From Streptomyces sp. AJS327 (GTDB taxonomy: Bacteria; Actinomycetota; Actinomycetes; Streptomycetales; Streptomycetaceae), in assembly GCF_013450295.1 (NCBI RefSeq), contig NZ_SKBR01000003.1, forward strand, positions 1 through 64,000: a DNA stretch of 64,000 nt, in the 5' to 3' direction. The stretch's first letter is position 1. Each line of letters opens with the position of its first letter. Below the pieces are notes generated by a model, which saw nothing but the letters and a program-made list of their open reading frames with translations, was not told the origin of the DNA and searched no databases. The position numbers and the translations under genes were made by a program. This document shows, in pieces, positions 18,245 through 26,438 of this stretch.

Positions 18245-20761
18245 TCAGTCATGGTGCAGCTCCTCCACCACGGTGGCGCCGAGCTCCCGCACGATCAGGT
18301 CGTGGCCGGAGAGCACGGACTCGTCCAGGTCCGGGTCGTCGGCCGTCGGCATGTCGTCCTCCAGGTCCGCGCTCGTGCCCGGGTACTCCGCCCCCGCGCC
18401 CCCCGAAGCGGCGGACGACGGAGCGGACTGTCCGTCCGCCTCGTAACCACCGGAGGGGCGCCCGGCGGCGGCCGTCCGTGCCGGGCCCGGCACGGACGCG
18501 GCGCCACCCGGGGCCGCACCGCCCGAGGGGCCAGCGGACTGCGCGGTGGCCAGCGCCTGCCGCGCCTCGCCCGCGCCGCCCGACGGTCCACCGCTCTCAC
18601 CCTGCGCGGGTCCACTGGGCGGCGGCGCGGCGGGAGCCTGCGCTCCCGGCCCGGTGGGGGCGCCGAAGCCGCCGCCTCCACCACCCCAGCCGCCCCCGCC
18701 TCCGGAGGAGGGCGCGGGGCCGCCACCCGGACCGGACCCGCCGGCCGACGGGTCGACGATCGCCTCGACCTGCCATCGCACCTGGAGGGCGTCACCCAGC
18801 GCCTGACGCAGCACCTCGTCGCTCCCGCTGTTGGCGAAGCTGTCCCGGGCGCCGGGGTTGGGGAAGCCGAGCTGGAGCGTGGTGCCGTCGAACCCGGCGA
18901 CCTGGGCGTTCTGGCTCAGCAGAATCCAGGTGAAGCGGCGGCGGTTCTTCACCGCCTCCAGGATCTGCGGCCACATCTGCCGCACCCGCGCGGCCCCTTC
19001 CCCCGGGTCGCCCCCGGCGGCCACTCCGTCCGGCGCTCCGGCCGCACCCGCGCCCACACCCGGGCCCGCCGCGGACGCGGGGCCACCGGACGGGCCACCG
19101 CTCACCCCGCCGGGGCCACCCGGCCCACCGGAAACAGGACCTCCGGAAGCAGGGCCTCCGCCCGAGCCACGCTGTGCCCCGGGCCAGGCGCCGGGACGGT
19201 GTCCGGCGGACCGTCCGTCATCAGCGGCGCCGGTGCCACCCGGCCAGGCTCCCGGACGTCCGGACTGTCCCGGCTCCTCGACCGGCGCGCCCGAACCGTC
19301 CGCGCCGGTACCGCCGTTGGCACCGTTGACGCCGCCGCCCGGCCAGGCACCGGGACGGTGTCCCGCGCCCCGCCCCGGACCACTCTCCACGGGCGCGCCC
19401 GGCCCGCCCTGAGGCGGCCCGCCCTGGACCGGCCCACCCTGGACCGGCCCGGCGCCCCCGGGCCCGGGCCCCTCCGGGGCAGCGCCCGAAACACCGGGGG
19501 ACGGGGCGACCGCGCCCGGAGCGGCAGGCGGGACGGGCGCCGCCATCGACGGACCCTCCACCCCCGCACCAGCCGCCCCGCCAGCTCCGCCCCCGGCGAA
19601 GGCGGCACCGCGCTCCAGCCGGTCCAGCCGGGCCTGCGTCGCCCGCTCGTCGCCGTACGCGGCGGGCAGCAGCACCCGGGCGCAGATCAGCTCCAGCTGC
19701 AACCGGGGCGAGGTGGCCCCGCGCATCTCCGTCAGTCCAGCGTTGACCAGGTCGGCCGCGCGGCTCAGCTCCGCGGCGCCGAACACCGACGCCTGCGCCC
19801 GCATCCGGTCCACGACCTCCTCGGGCGCCTCCACCAGGCCCTTCTCCACCGCCTCCGGCACCGCCGCGAGGATCACCAGATCCCGCAGCCGCTCCAGCAG
19901 GTCGGCGACGAACCTCCGGGGGTCGTGGCCCCCCTCGATGACCCGGTCGACGACCTCGAAGGCCGCGGCCCCGTCCCCCGCCGCGAACGCGTCGACCACC
20001 TCGTCCAGCAGCGCGCTGTCGGTGTAGCCGAGCAGCGCCGTGGCCATGGCGTACGTCACCCCGCCGGAGTCGGCACCGGCCAGCAGCTGGTCCATGACGG
20101 ACATCGAGTCCCGAACCGAACCGGCGCCCGCGCGAACGGCCAGCGGCAGCACCGCCTCGTCCACCGCGATCTCCTCACGGGCACAGACCGCCGACAGGTG
20201 TTCGCGCAGCGTGCCCGGCGGCACCAGACGGAACGGATAGTGGTGCGTCCGCGAGCGGATCGTGCCGATGACCTTCTCCGGCTCGGTCGTCGCGAAGATG
20301 AACTTCAGGTGCTCGGGAGGCTCCTCCACCACCTTCAGCAGCGCGTTGAACCCCGCCGACGTCACCATGTGCGCCTCGTCGACGATGTAGATCTTGTACC
20401 GGCTGGACGCGGGTCCGAAGAACGCCTTCTCCCGCAACTCCCGGGCGTCGTCGACGCCTCCGTGTGACGCGGCGTCGATCTCGATCACATCGATCGAGCC
20501 CGGACCGTTCCGGGCCAGGTCCCGGCAGGACTGGCACTCCCCGCAGGGTGCAGGGGTCGGCCCCCGCTCGCAGTTGAGGCAGCGGGCGAGGATGCGCGCG
20601 CTGGTCGTCTTCCCACAGCCGCGCGGCCCACTGAAGAGGTAGGCGTGATTGACCCGGTTGTTGCGCAGCGCCTGCTGCAACGGGTCGGTTACGTGCTCCT
20701 GCCCGATGACCTCGGCGAAGGTCTCGGGGCGGTAGCGGCGGTACAGAGCGAGGGACGACAC
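18245..20761 (-). CDS. dnaX: DNA polymerase III subunits gamma and tau
   Basis: 838 residues from the GTG at 20761 (VSSLALYRRYRPETFAEVIG). The clamp-loader ATPase has Walker A GPRGCGKTTSARIL, a zinc-binding set of four cysteines (CLNCERGPTPAPCGECQSC), a DEAH-type Walker B (IYIVDEAHMVTSAGFNALLK) and sensor region FATTEPEKVIGTIRSR. Domain III and the clamp-loader collar follow up to about 390. The remaining half is a Gly/Pro-rich linker with repeats of HRPGAWPG, then a tau-type domain around MWPQILEAVKNRRRFTWILL. The actinobacterial enzyme is normally one full-length tau-like product; no obvious slippery frameshift heptamer was noticed. Confidence 0.96.
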   Translation of the reverse strand: MSSLALYRRYRPETFAEVIGQEHVTDPLQQALRNNRVNHAYLFSGPRGCGKTTSARILARCLNCERGPTPAPCGECQSCRDLARNGPGSIDVIEIDAASHGGVDDARELREKAFFGPASSRYKIYIVDEAHMVTSAGFNALLKVVEEPPEHLKFIFATTEPEKVIGTIRSRTHHYPFRLVPPGTLREHLSAVCAREEIAVDEAVLPLAVRAGAGSVRDSMSVMDQLLAGADSGGVTYAMATALLGYTDSALLDEVVDAFAAGDGAAAFEVVDRVIEGGHDPRRFVADLLERLRDLVILAAVPEAVEKGLVEAPEEVVDRMRAQASVFGAAELSRAADLVNAGLTEMRGATSPRLQLELICARVLLPAAYGDERATQARLDRLERGAAFAGGGAGGAAGAGVEGPSMAAPVPPAAPGAVAPSPGVSGAAPEGPGPGGAGPVQGGPVQGGPPQGGPGAPVESGPGRGAGHRPGAWPGGGVNGANGGTGADGSGAPVEEPGQSGRPGAWPGGTGAADDGRSAGHRPGAWPGAQRGSGGGPASGGPVSGGPGGPGGVSGGPSGGPASAAGPGVGAGAAGAPDGVAAGGDPGEGAARVRQMWPQILEAVKNRRRFTWILLSQNAQVAGFDGTTLQLGFPNPGARDSFANSGSDEVLRQALGDALQVRWQVEAIVDPSAGGSGPGGGPAPSSGGGGGWGGGGGGFGAPTGPGAQAPAAPPPSGPAQGESGGPSGGAGEARQALATAQSAGPSGGAAPGGAASVPGPARTAAAGRPSGGYEADGQSAPSSAASGGAGAEYPGTSADLEDDMPTADDPDLDESVLSGHDLIVRELGATVVEELHHD

Positions 20762-21004
20762 ACCCCCGACGATATCGGGGACCACGGACATCCATCCCCG
20801 CCCGCGCGACCCCACCCACCCCGACCCAACCGACGGCGACCGCGACCGCAACCGCGAGAAACGACGGCGACTGGCGGGAAACGACCGCGACGGAACAGCG
20901 CCACCCGAAGGTGACCCCACCCACACCCCATCACCCACCCCGAACCGGAGTGGAGCCGGAGTGGAACCGGAACGAGCCGGGCTCCCGGAGACCTCCCGGG
21001 ACGT

Positions 21005-21100
21005 CAACGCCCCCCACGCACCCGCCAGAGCCAACCTACCCTTGCTGCCTTCCGGCCCTGGGGGAGTTCAGTCAGATAGCGCCGCGTGAGGGGCTGCCGC
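21005..21100 (-). ncRNA. ffs: Signal recognition particle RNA (small bacterial type)
   Basis: On the minus strand the sequence reads CAGGGCCGGAAGGCAGCAAG with GGTAGGTTGG immediately after. This is the conserved GGAAG...AGCA domain IV loop region bound by Ffh. Flanking arms (AGCCCCTCACGC near 21097-21085 and GCGTGGGGGGCG near 21021-21009) can pair with G-U wobbles to form the long stem. It lies upstream of dnaX in the same orientation, the usual actinobacterial location. The ends are estimated from the pairing and may be off by several bases. Confidence 0.85.
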
Positions 21101-21170
21101 AAGCGTACCCGATCGCCGGGGATGCCAACGAGTTCGCGAACACCGCCCCACGTCTTGTATTGTTCCCGGC

Positions 21171-21255
21171 GGAGGATTCGCCTAGAGGCCTAGGGCGCAC
21201 GCTTGGAAAGCGTGTTGGGGGCAACCCCTCACGAGTTCGAATCTCGTATCCTCCG
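21171..21255 (+). tRNA. tRNA-Ser (anticodon GGA)
   Basis: An 85-base class II tRNA. The acceptor stem GGAGGAT pairs with ATCCTCC at 21248-21254, with discriminator G at 21255. The anticodon loop is CTTGGAAA, with anticodon GGA at 21205-21207, in the stem GCACGCTTGGAAAGCGTGT. A long variable arm (TGGGGGCAACCCCT) and the T arm GAGTTCGAATCTC complete it. It reads UCC/UCU serine codons. CCA is not encoded. An IS110 remnant and a biosynthetic cluster lie just downstream, so this tRNA may mark an insertion-prone site. Confidence 0.96.
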
Positions 21256-21277
21256 CACCCGCCTGAACAGGCGAAAC

Positions 21278-21310
21278 GAGAGGCCCCACCGGTCACCGGT
21301 GGGGCCTCTC
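21278..21310 (+). terminator. Terminator of tRNA-Ser
   Basis: A perfect inverted repeat, GAGAGGCCCCACCGG and its complement, with a three-base loop, about 23 bases after the tRNA. The right arm is followed by TCGTAGCC with no strong T tract. Confidence 0.85.
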
Positions 21311-21599
21311 TCGTAGCCTGTCAACCAGGTGCGGACCCGGGTATCGGCGGCGAAATGAACCTTAGTGGTAGGTTCCCCCAAGGAAGCGACCCTGTACATG
21401 GGCCAACACGGGATACAAGGTCTTCCAGTTCGTCCCCATCCCCTCCCCCGTTACCTTCTTCGCGGTCCTGCGAGAGGGCCGCTGGCCTCTGGGCCCGGCA
21501 TGACTTTTGCCCCTGCCGAACGGATGACCTGGGGTCCGGAAGGTGCCGTCGGAGTCGCTGATGAGAGGTCCGGCCACCGACCGTTCGGCGCAATGCCGG
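21311..21599. other. Left flank of the IS110 remnant
   Basis: No gene is supported in this lower-GC stretch between the tRNA terminator and the transposase remnant. Just before the recognisable transposase segment it includes GATGAGAGGTCCGGCCACCG. It may contain the lost 5-prime half of the IS110 element in unrecognisable form. Confidence 0.4.
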
Positions 21600-22400
21600 A
21601 CAGCTTGTGGGCGGCAGGTCTGCTATGCGGCGGATCGCAGACCTCCACCCTGGCGAGGCGAAGACCGACCCGAAGGACGCGGCCGTGATCGCGGACGCCG
21701 CTCACACCATGCCCCACACCCCGCGGTCCCTGACGCTGAGCGACGAGGTCACTGCCGAACCGACCGTACTGACCGGCTTCGACCAGGACCTGGCGGCCGA
21801 GGCTACCCGCACCTCCAACCGCAACCTGCTCACGCAGTTCCACCCCAGTCTCGAATGCGTCCTCGGCCACGGCTGGACCACCCTGCGGTGACCTGGCCGC
21901 TGGAACGCTACAGATCCCCGCAAGCCCTGCGGAAAGCAAGCCGCAGCAGGCTCGCCGAGGCGATCCGACCCAAGGTACCCACGCATGGCCGCCCGGCTGA
22001 TCGGCGATGTCTTCGACGCGCTGAACGAGCAGACTGTCACCGTCCCGGGCACCAACACCCTCGACGTGGTGATCCCGTCGCTTGCCCGCTCGCTTGCGGC
22101 CGTCCACGAACAACGCGAGGCCCATGGAAGCACAGATCAACATCTTGCTGGAGGCCCACCCTCTTCACCGGATCCTGACCTCGATGCCGGCATCGAGGTC
22201 AGGACTGCCGCCACACCGCTAGTCATCATCGTTAACGGCACCAGCTTCCCCACCGCCGCCCACCTGGCCTCCTACACCGGCCTCCCCCCCCCCCCCCCCC
22301 CCCGGAGCGACCAGTACACGAGAACGAGACGGGGCGACCGCAACAACTCGTCGTTCCACGCGATCAGCTCGTTGTTGAGCTGCGTCGCACGAACGTGACC
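21600..22400 (+). pseudogene. IS110 family transposase remnant, frameshifted
   Basis: Pieces of an IS110-type transposase occur in order but in different frames. The DEDD-type motif KTDPKDAAVIADAAHTMPHT and LASYTGLPP of the C-terminal Transposase_20 domain are visible, joined by LDHPAVTWPLERYRSPQALR, VFDALNEQTVTVPGTNTLD and SLAAVHEQREA. The N-terminal DEDD segment (GVDTHK type) is missing, and at least two frameshifts plus a stop at about 21889 break the reading frame. A 20-base C run at 22284-22303 sits inside the C-terminal domain. The copy is dead. It lies between tRNA-Ser and the biosynthetic cluster. Confidence 0.8.
22284..22303 (+). repeat. Homopolymeric C tract (20 C)
   Basis: Twenty consecutive C bases inside the IS110 remnant. 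Such a long run is rare even in GC-rich genomes. It could be a true slipped tract in a neutral pseudogene or a sequencing/assembly error, and its length should be treated as uncertain. Confidence 0.85.
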
Positions 22401-22584
22401 AACCTCCTTCCTCCTTACGCAACAGGGCTGTTGAGCGTAGCGACGCGGGGCGTGTGTCTGTCAGCGTTCCGGTGGCGACGCCCTTCGGCCTCGTGGAGGA
22501 ATGAGCCCGACGCACGCCTCGCGCGGCTACGGAAACCACCCAAGGCGGATCCGGGGGATCCAGGTGCCCCGGGACGGGGGCGGG

Positions 22585-24042
22585 TCAGGTGGGGGTGGGG
22601 GACTGGTGGGTGATGAAGGCGGCGAGGCGCTCGACGCCCTCGCGGATGCGTTCGGGGTCCAACGCCGAGCAGGAGAGGCGGAGTTGGTGGGTGCCGCCGT
22701 CGCCGAGGGTGAAGTCGCTCATCGGGGTCCACAGCACGCCGAAGTCCCGCGCCGAGCGTTCCAGCGCGGCGCTGTCGGCGGTGAAAGGCACGTTGACGAC
22801 GAGGAAGAAACCGCCGTCCGGCAGGTTCCAGTCGATGCCGAGGGCGGCGCGGCGCTCGGCGGGGAAGTGCCGTTCGAGTTCGGCGAGCAGTGCGTTGAGG
22901 TTGTCCCGGTAGAAGGCGATGGGTGCCGCGTTGGCCTCGCGCAGGCGGCAGCCGGAGGCGACGAGCATGCCGCCGATCACGGCCTGGCTGATGGCCGAGG
23001 TGTTCACGGTCGTCATGCTCTTGATCTTGCACAGTTCCTCGGCGAGGACGCTGGACTCGCCGTGCGGACCGATGACCCGCTGGTCCGCGAGGACGTAGCC
23101 GACGCGGGCGCCGGGTAGCGCGGTCTTGGCGAAGGAGCCGAGGTGGACGACGCGTCGGTGGCGGTCGAGCGCCTTGAGGGTGGGGCGGGGTTCGCCCGCG
23201 CGGACGAAGAAGCCGTAGGGGTTGTCCTCCAGGATCAGCAGGTCCTCCTCCTCCGCGATCTCCAGCAGGCGGTGGCGGGCCTCGATGGTGAGGCTGGCGC
23301 CGGAGGGGTTGGCGAAGTCCGCCACCACGTAGCAGGCGCGGGGTCGTTGGCCCGCCGCGCGGGCGGCGCGGGCGGCCGTGCGGACCGACTCGGGATCGAG
23401 TCCCTCCGGGCCCTCGTGGACCGGTCGCACGGTGACGTCCAGCAGTCGCGCGGCGCCGGTGATCCCCACGTAGCAGGGGGAGTTGACGAGGAGGACGTCC
23501 TCCGGACCCGCGCAGAGGGCGCGGAGCGTGAGCAGCATGCCCTCCTGGCAGCCGGTGGTGACCACGATGGAGTCGGCCGGGACGTGGATGTCCTCGTCGA
23601 AGGCGAGGGCGCGGGCGATCAGGTCGTGGATGACGCCGCCGGTGCGGCCGTACTGGTAGAGCTGGGTGCGTATCTGGGCGCGGCTCCAGCCCCGTTCGCG
23701 TTCCAGGTGGTCGGTGTAGACGCGCAGGTAGCGGGCGATGTCCTCGGGCTCGAAGGCGCCCTCGGAGGGCCTGCCGGGGGCGAAGGAGATCGCCTCGGGG
23801 AAGCGGGAGACCACCTCGTTGAGGAAGTTCATCGCCTCCAGCAGGGGGTCGGTGAGCGACCCGTGTAACGCGTCGAGCCGGAGGGCGGCCGAGGGGCCCG
23901 CCGGGACCGGCCCGGTGGACGGTCCGGTCCCGGCGGTCTCGGTCCCGTTCGGCTGCTGGCCGGGCGTGTGATGGGCGGCCGGTCCGGCCGTCCCGGCCGC
24001 CTCGGCGGTGGTGGCTGTGGTGTCCCGCACGGAGTGGGTCAT
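22585..24042 (-). CDS. hpgT: HpgT-like PLP aminotransferase (hydroxyphenylglycine transaminase)
   Basis: 485 residues from the ATG at 24042, with GAAGGG upstream. It is a fold-type I aminotransferase of the HpgT type. Visible motifs are MNFLNEVVSRFPEAISFAPG, SIVVTTGCQEGMLLTLRALC, CYVVADFANPSGASLTIEAR and the PLP-lysine motif LGSFAKTALPGARVGYVLAD (Lys306). HpgT transfers the amino group of tyrosine to 4-hydroxybenzoylformate, giving L-4-hydroxyphenylglycine and regenerating 4-hydroxyphenylpyruvate. The presence of HmaS and Hmo in the same cluster supports that specificity. Codon 59 is a rare TTA. It follows the hydrolase gene by 25 bases on the same strand, so the pair is one operon. About 65 low-complexity Ala/Thr/Gly residues precede the core. 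Confidence 0.88.
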   Translation of the reverse strand: MTHSVRDTTATTAEAAGTAGPAAHHTPGQQPNGTETAGTGPSTGPVPAGPSAALRLDALHGSLTDPLLEAMNFLNEVVSRFPEAISFAPGRPSEGAFEPEDIARYLRVYTDHLERERGWSRAQIRTQLYQYGRTGGVIHDLIARALAFDEDIHVPADSIVVTTGCQEGMLLTLRALCAGPEDVLLVNSPCYVGITGAARLLDVTVRPVHEGPEGLDPESVRTAARAARAAGQRPRACYVVADFANPSGASLTIEARHRLLEIAEEEDLLILEDNPYGFFVRAGEPRPTLKALDRHRRVVHLGSFAKTALPGARVGYVLADQRVIGPHGESSVLAEELCKIKSMTTVNTSAISQAVIGGMLVASGCRLREANAAPIAFYRDNLNALLAELERHFPAERRAALGIDWNLPDGGFFLVVNVPFTADSAALERSARDFGVLWTPMSDFTLGDGGTHQLRLSCSALDPERIREGVERLAAFITHQSPTPT

Positions 24043-24067
24043 CCCTTCGGGTCGCGGTCGATGGTGG

Positions 24068-25537
24068 TCAGGGTCGGGCGCGTCCGGCCGGGGGCTCCTC
24101 GCCGCCGTGGGCAGGGGGGTGACCGGTGACGCGGGAGGGGCGCACGCCGCCGTGGCGGGGGCGCTCCGGGACGGCGCCGAGCGGCCCGCCGCCGGACTCG
24201 GCACGGGGACGGGTGGCGGGGCGCGCCTTGGCGCCGGTCGGCCGCGCGGCGGCCGGATGGGCTGAAGTCCGGGTGCCGCCAAGGGAGTTGTCCCCGGATC
24301 GGGGGGCCGGGAGGGATCCGCCGCTGCCGCCGCGCGGGCTGGCGGGCGCGGGGTGGACGCCAGCCCGGCGGGCTATGGACCCGCCCCGCGCCCCGCCGCC
24401 CCGCGCCCCCCGCCCGCCGCAGGTGGTAGCGCGGGGGCGCGGGGCGGTGTGTGACCGGAGGAAGGCGGCGGACTGGGCGAGCGCCCGCCGCGCGGCGTCC
24501 AGGCTGCCGCCCATGGTGAAGAAGCCGTGCGCCACGCCGGGGTACCGGCTGAGTTGGACGGGGACGCCGCTGTCCAGCAGCCGGTGCGCGTACTGTTCGC
24601 CCTCGTCGAGCAGGGGGTCGAACTCGGCGGTGAGGATCAGGGTGGGGGGCAGGCCGCGGAGGTCGGGGGCGCGCAGCGGGGAGGCGTGGGGGGAGTCGCC
24701 GTCCGCCGGGTCGGCCAGGTAGTTGTCCCAGTACCAGCGCACCGAGCGGTCGTTGAAGAGCAGCGGGTCGGTGTTCTCGTGGCGCGAGGGGGTGTCGGCG
24801 CGGTGGTCGGTGTTGGGGTAGACGAGGAGCTGGCAGCTCAGCTCCGGGCCGGTGGCGCGGGCGCGCAGCGCGGTGACGGTGGCGAGGTTGCCGCCCGCGC
24901 TGTCCCCGGCGACGCTGATCCGCTCCGGATCGCCGCCGAGGCGGCGGGCGTTGGCCGCCGCCCAGCGGAGTCCGGCGGAGCAGTCGGTGACGGCGGCGGG
25001 GAACGGGTGCTCGGGGGCGAGGCGGTAGCCGACGGCCACGGTGAGGCAGCCCGCCGCGTTAGCTAGAGACCGGCAGACGGCGTCCGAGGTGTCGAGGCTG
25101 CCGAGCGTCCAGCCGCCGCCGAAGTAGTAGACCAGCACGGGGAGTTGGCCGTCGCCTGCCGGACGGTAGATCCGGGTCGGCAGGGGGCCGCCGGGGCCGG
25201 GGAAGGTCTCCTCGGTGACGCGGGCGACGGGCTCCGGGGTGCCGGAGGACGCCCGGATGGCGGCCAGGTCGGCCGCGCGGGCCTCCCGGAGCGTGAGCGT
25301 GTACAGCGGGCGGTCGCCGCTGGCGGCGCGCCGCTCGTAGACGGCGCGGAACTGCGGGTCGAGCCCGGGGGGTGGGGCCGGGGCCGTGGCGGCGCCGCGG
25401 TCGTCGTCCGGGATGGTGTCCGGAGCGGTGCCGGGTGAGGCGTCGGGTGGGGGGCTCGGCCGGTGGCCGGGGCGGGCGGTGGGGCGCGGACTCCGCCGGT
25501 GCTGCGCTGCGGGATCCGGGTCTGCGTCGAAGGCCAT
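24068..25537 (-). CDS. HGGG-type (HSL-like) alpha/beta hydrolase with long C-terminal tail
   Basis: 489 residues. Residues about 85-375 form a hormone-sensitive-lipase-like alpha/beta hydrolase: YYFGGGWTLGSLDT (oxyanion region), ISVAGDSAGGNLATVTALRA (nucleophile Ser), LILTAEFDPLLDEGEQY (acid) and GVAHGFFTMGG (His). The usual HGGG is FGGG, so the leading His of the oxyanion motif is replaced, which may alter activity. An N-terminal Pro-rich leader of about 60 residues and a C-terminal Arg/Gly/Pro-rich tail of about 110 residues are unusual; the original stop may have been lost. It sits upstream of hpgT in the same operon, so hydrolysis of an ester or thioester intermediate is a reasonable inference. 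Confidence 0.78.
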   Translation of the reverse strand: MAFDADPDPAAQHRRSPRPTARPGHRPSPPPDASPGTAPDTIPDDDRGAATAPAPPPGLDPQFRAVYERRAASGDRPLYTLTLREARAADLAAIRASSGTPEPVARVTEETFPGPGGPLPTRIYRPAGDGQLPVLVYYFGGGWTLGSLDTSDAVCRSLANAAGCLTVAVGYRLAPEHPFPAAVTDCSAGLRWAAANARRLGGDPERISVAGDSAGGNLATVTALRARATGPELSCQLLVYPNTDHRADTPSRHENTDPLLFNDRSVRWYWDNYLADPADGDSPHASPLRAPDLRGLPPTLILTAEFDPLLDEGEQYAHRLLDSGVPVQLSRYPGVAHGFFTMGGSLDAARRALAQSAAFLRSHTAPRPRATTCGGRGARGGGARGGSIARRAGVHPAPASPRGGSGGSLPAPRSGDNSLGGTRTSAHPAAARPTGAKARPATRPRAESGGGPLGAVPERPRHGGVRPSRVTGHPPAHGGEEPPAGRARP

Positions 25538-25578
25538 GGTGTCTCCGGCTGGCGCGCCGGGCCGGGCCGGCGGGCCTG

Positions 25579-26244
25579 TCAGTCGGTGGCGGAGGGTGCG
25601 GGGACCTGGGGCAGCGTGTCCGGGTCGGTGGCCACGGACAGCAGCCGGTGGCGGATGCCCACGGCGGCCCGGTCGTAGGAGGTGAACTCGTCGGTCAGGA
25701 CGGACTCGGCGTTCGCGGCCTCCAGCAGGGCCGTTATCTCGAAGGCCAGTTGGGGGATGTCGGCGGCGGCGGTGATCTCCCCCGCCGCGAGCGCCTCGTT
25801 GAGCGTCTGCTCGACGAACGAGAGCCAGTTGTTCCGGGTGCTGGCGACGATGTCGTGCACCTTGCCGACGCGTGAGTCGAACTCGGCCGACACGGAGTAG
25901 AAGAAGCAGCCGCCGGGGAAGACGCGGTCCCTGGAGTAGGCGAGCCAGCGGTCACAGAGCCGCCAGACGCGGCCGAGGCCGGGCGGCACCTCGCGGGCCG
26001 GCTGCACGACGTGCTCCAGGTACACCTTTATCGCGGCGCGGACGGTGGCGAGTTGCAGTTCCTCCTTGGAGCCGAAGAGCACGAAGACGCCGCTCTTGCT
26101 GAGGTTCAGCTCGTTGGCGAGACGGCCGAGCGAGAGCCGTTCGAGCCCTTCGAGGGAGGCGATCTGCACGGCCCGGCCCAGGATCAACTGCCGCGTCTGG
26201 TTACCGCGTTCGATGCGTCCGTCGGTCCGCCCTGCTGCCACCAT
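25579..26244 (-). CDS. TetR family transcriptional regulator
   Basis: 221 residues from the ATG at 26244, with AAGGA upstream. The N-terminal helix-turn-helix is QTRQLILGRAVQIASLEGLE followed by LSLGRLANELNLSKSGVFVL. The C-terminal part (TetR_C-like, LAYSRDRVFPGGCFFYSVSA and RNNWLSFVEQTLNEALAAGE) is the ligand and dimer domain. It starts the minus-strand operon with the hydrolase and hpgT and is divergent from hmo. Repeats in the shared intergenic region at 26342-26394 are candidate operators, so it probably represses both directions and responds to a cluster intermediate or product. Confidence 0.9.
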   Translation of the reverse strand: MVAAGRTDGRIERGNQTRQLILGRAVQIASLEGLERLSLGRLANELNLSKSGVFVLFGSKEELQLATVRAAIKVYLEHVVQPAREVPPGLGRVWRLCDRWLAYSRDRVFPGGCFFYSVSAEFDSRVGKVHDIVASTRNNWLSFVEQTLNEALAAGEITAAADIPQLAFEITALLEAANAESVLTDEFTSYDRAAVGIRHRLLSVATDPDTLPQVPAPSATD

Positions 26245-26341
26245 GCACCATCCTTGTCTTGGTGGGCCCTCGCCCTGTGTGCGTCGTCGCCGCACTGTAC
26301 GGGGCGTCCGGGCCGCGTCCGTCAGTCATTGTACTAAGTGG

Positions 26342-26394
26342 ACGATCGTGCGGTCACTGTGTCAGAGTTGGGTTACTGTACGACCGTGCGGTTA
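26342..26394. promoter_or_regulatory. Candidate TetR operator pair and hmo promoter
   Basis: Two related 15-mers, ACGATCGTGCGGTCA (26342-26356) and ACGACCGTGCGGTTA (26380-26394), match at 13 of 15 positions with start points 38 bases apart. The second contains the small palindrome ACCG-TG-CGGT. A possible promoter for hmo (TTGGGT at 26368-26373, TTAGTT at 26392-26397, 18-base spacer) overlaps the second copy, as expected for repression. The region is the only gap between the divergent tetR and hmo genes. All of this is inferred from sequence pattern. Confidence 0.5.
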
Positions 26395-26438
26395 GTTCTG
26401 TTAGGCTCGCGGGCGCGAGACGGGGGGAGTCCAGAACG

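Noticed and set aside
24068..24100. hpgT starting further upstream inside the hydrolase tail
   Set aside because: The frame is open but low complexity. The ATG at 24042 with GAAGGG gives the expected start.
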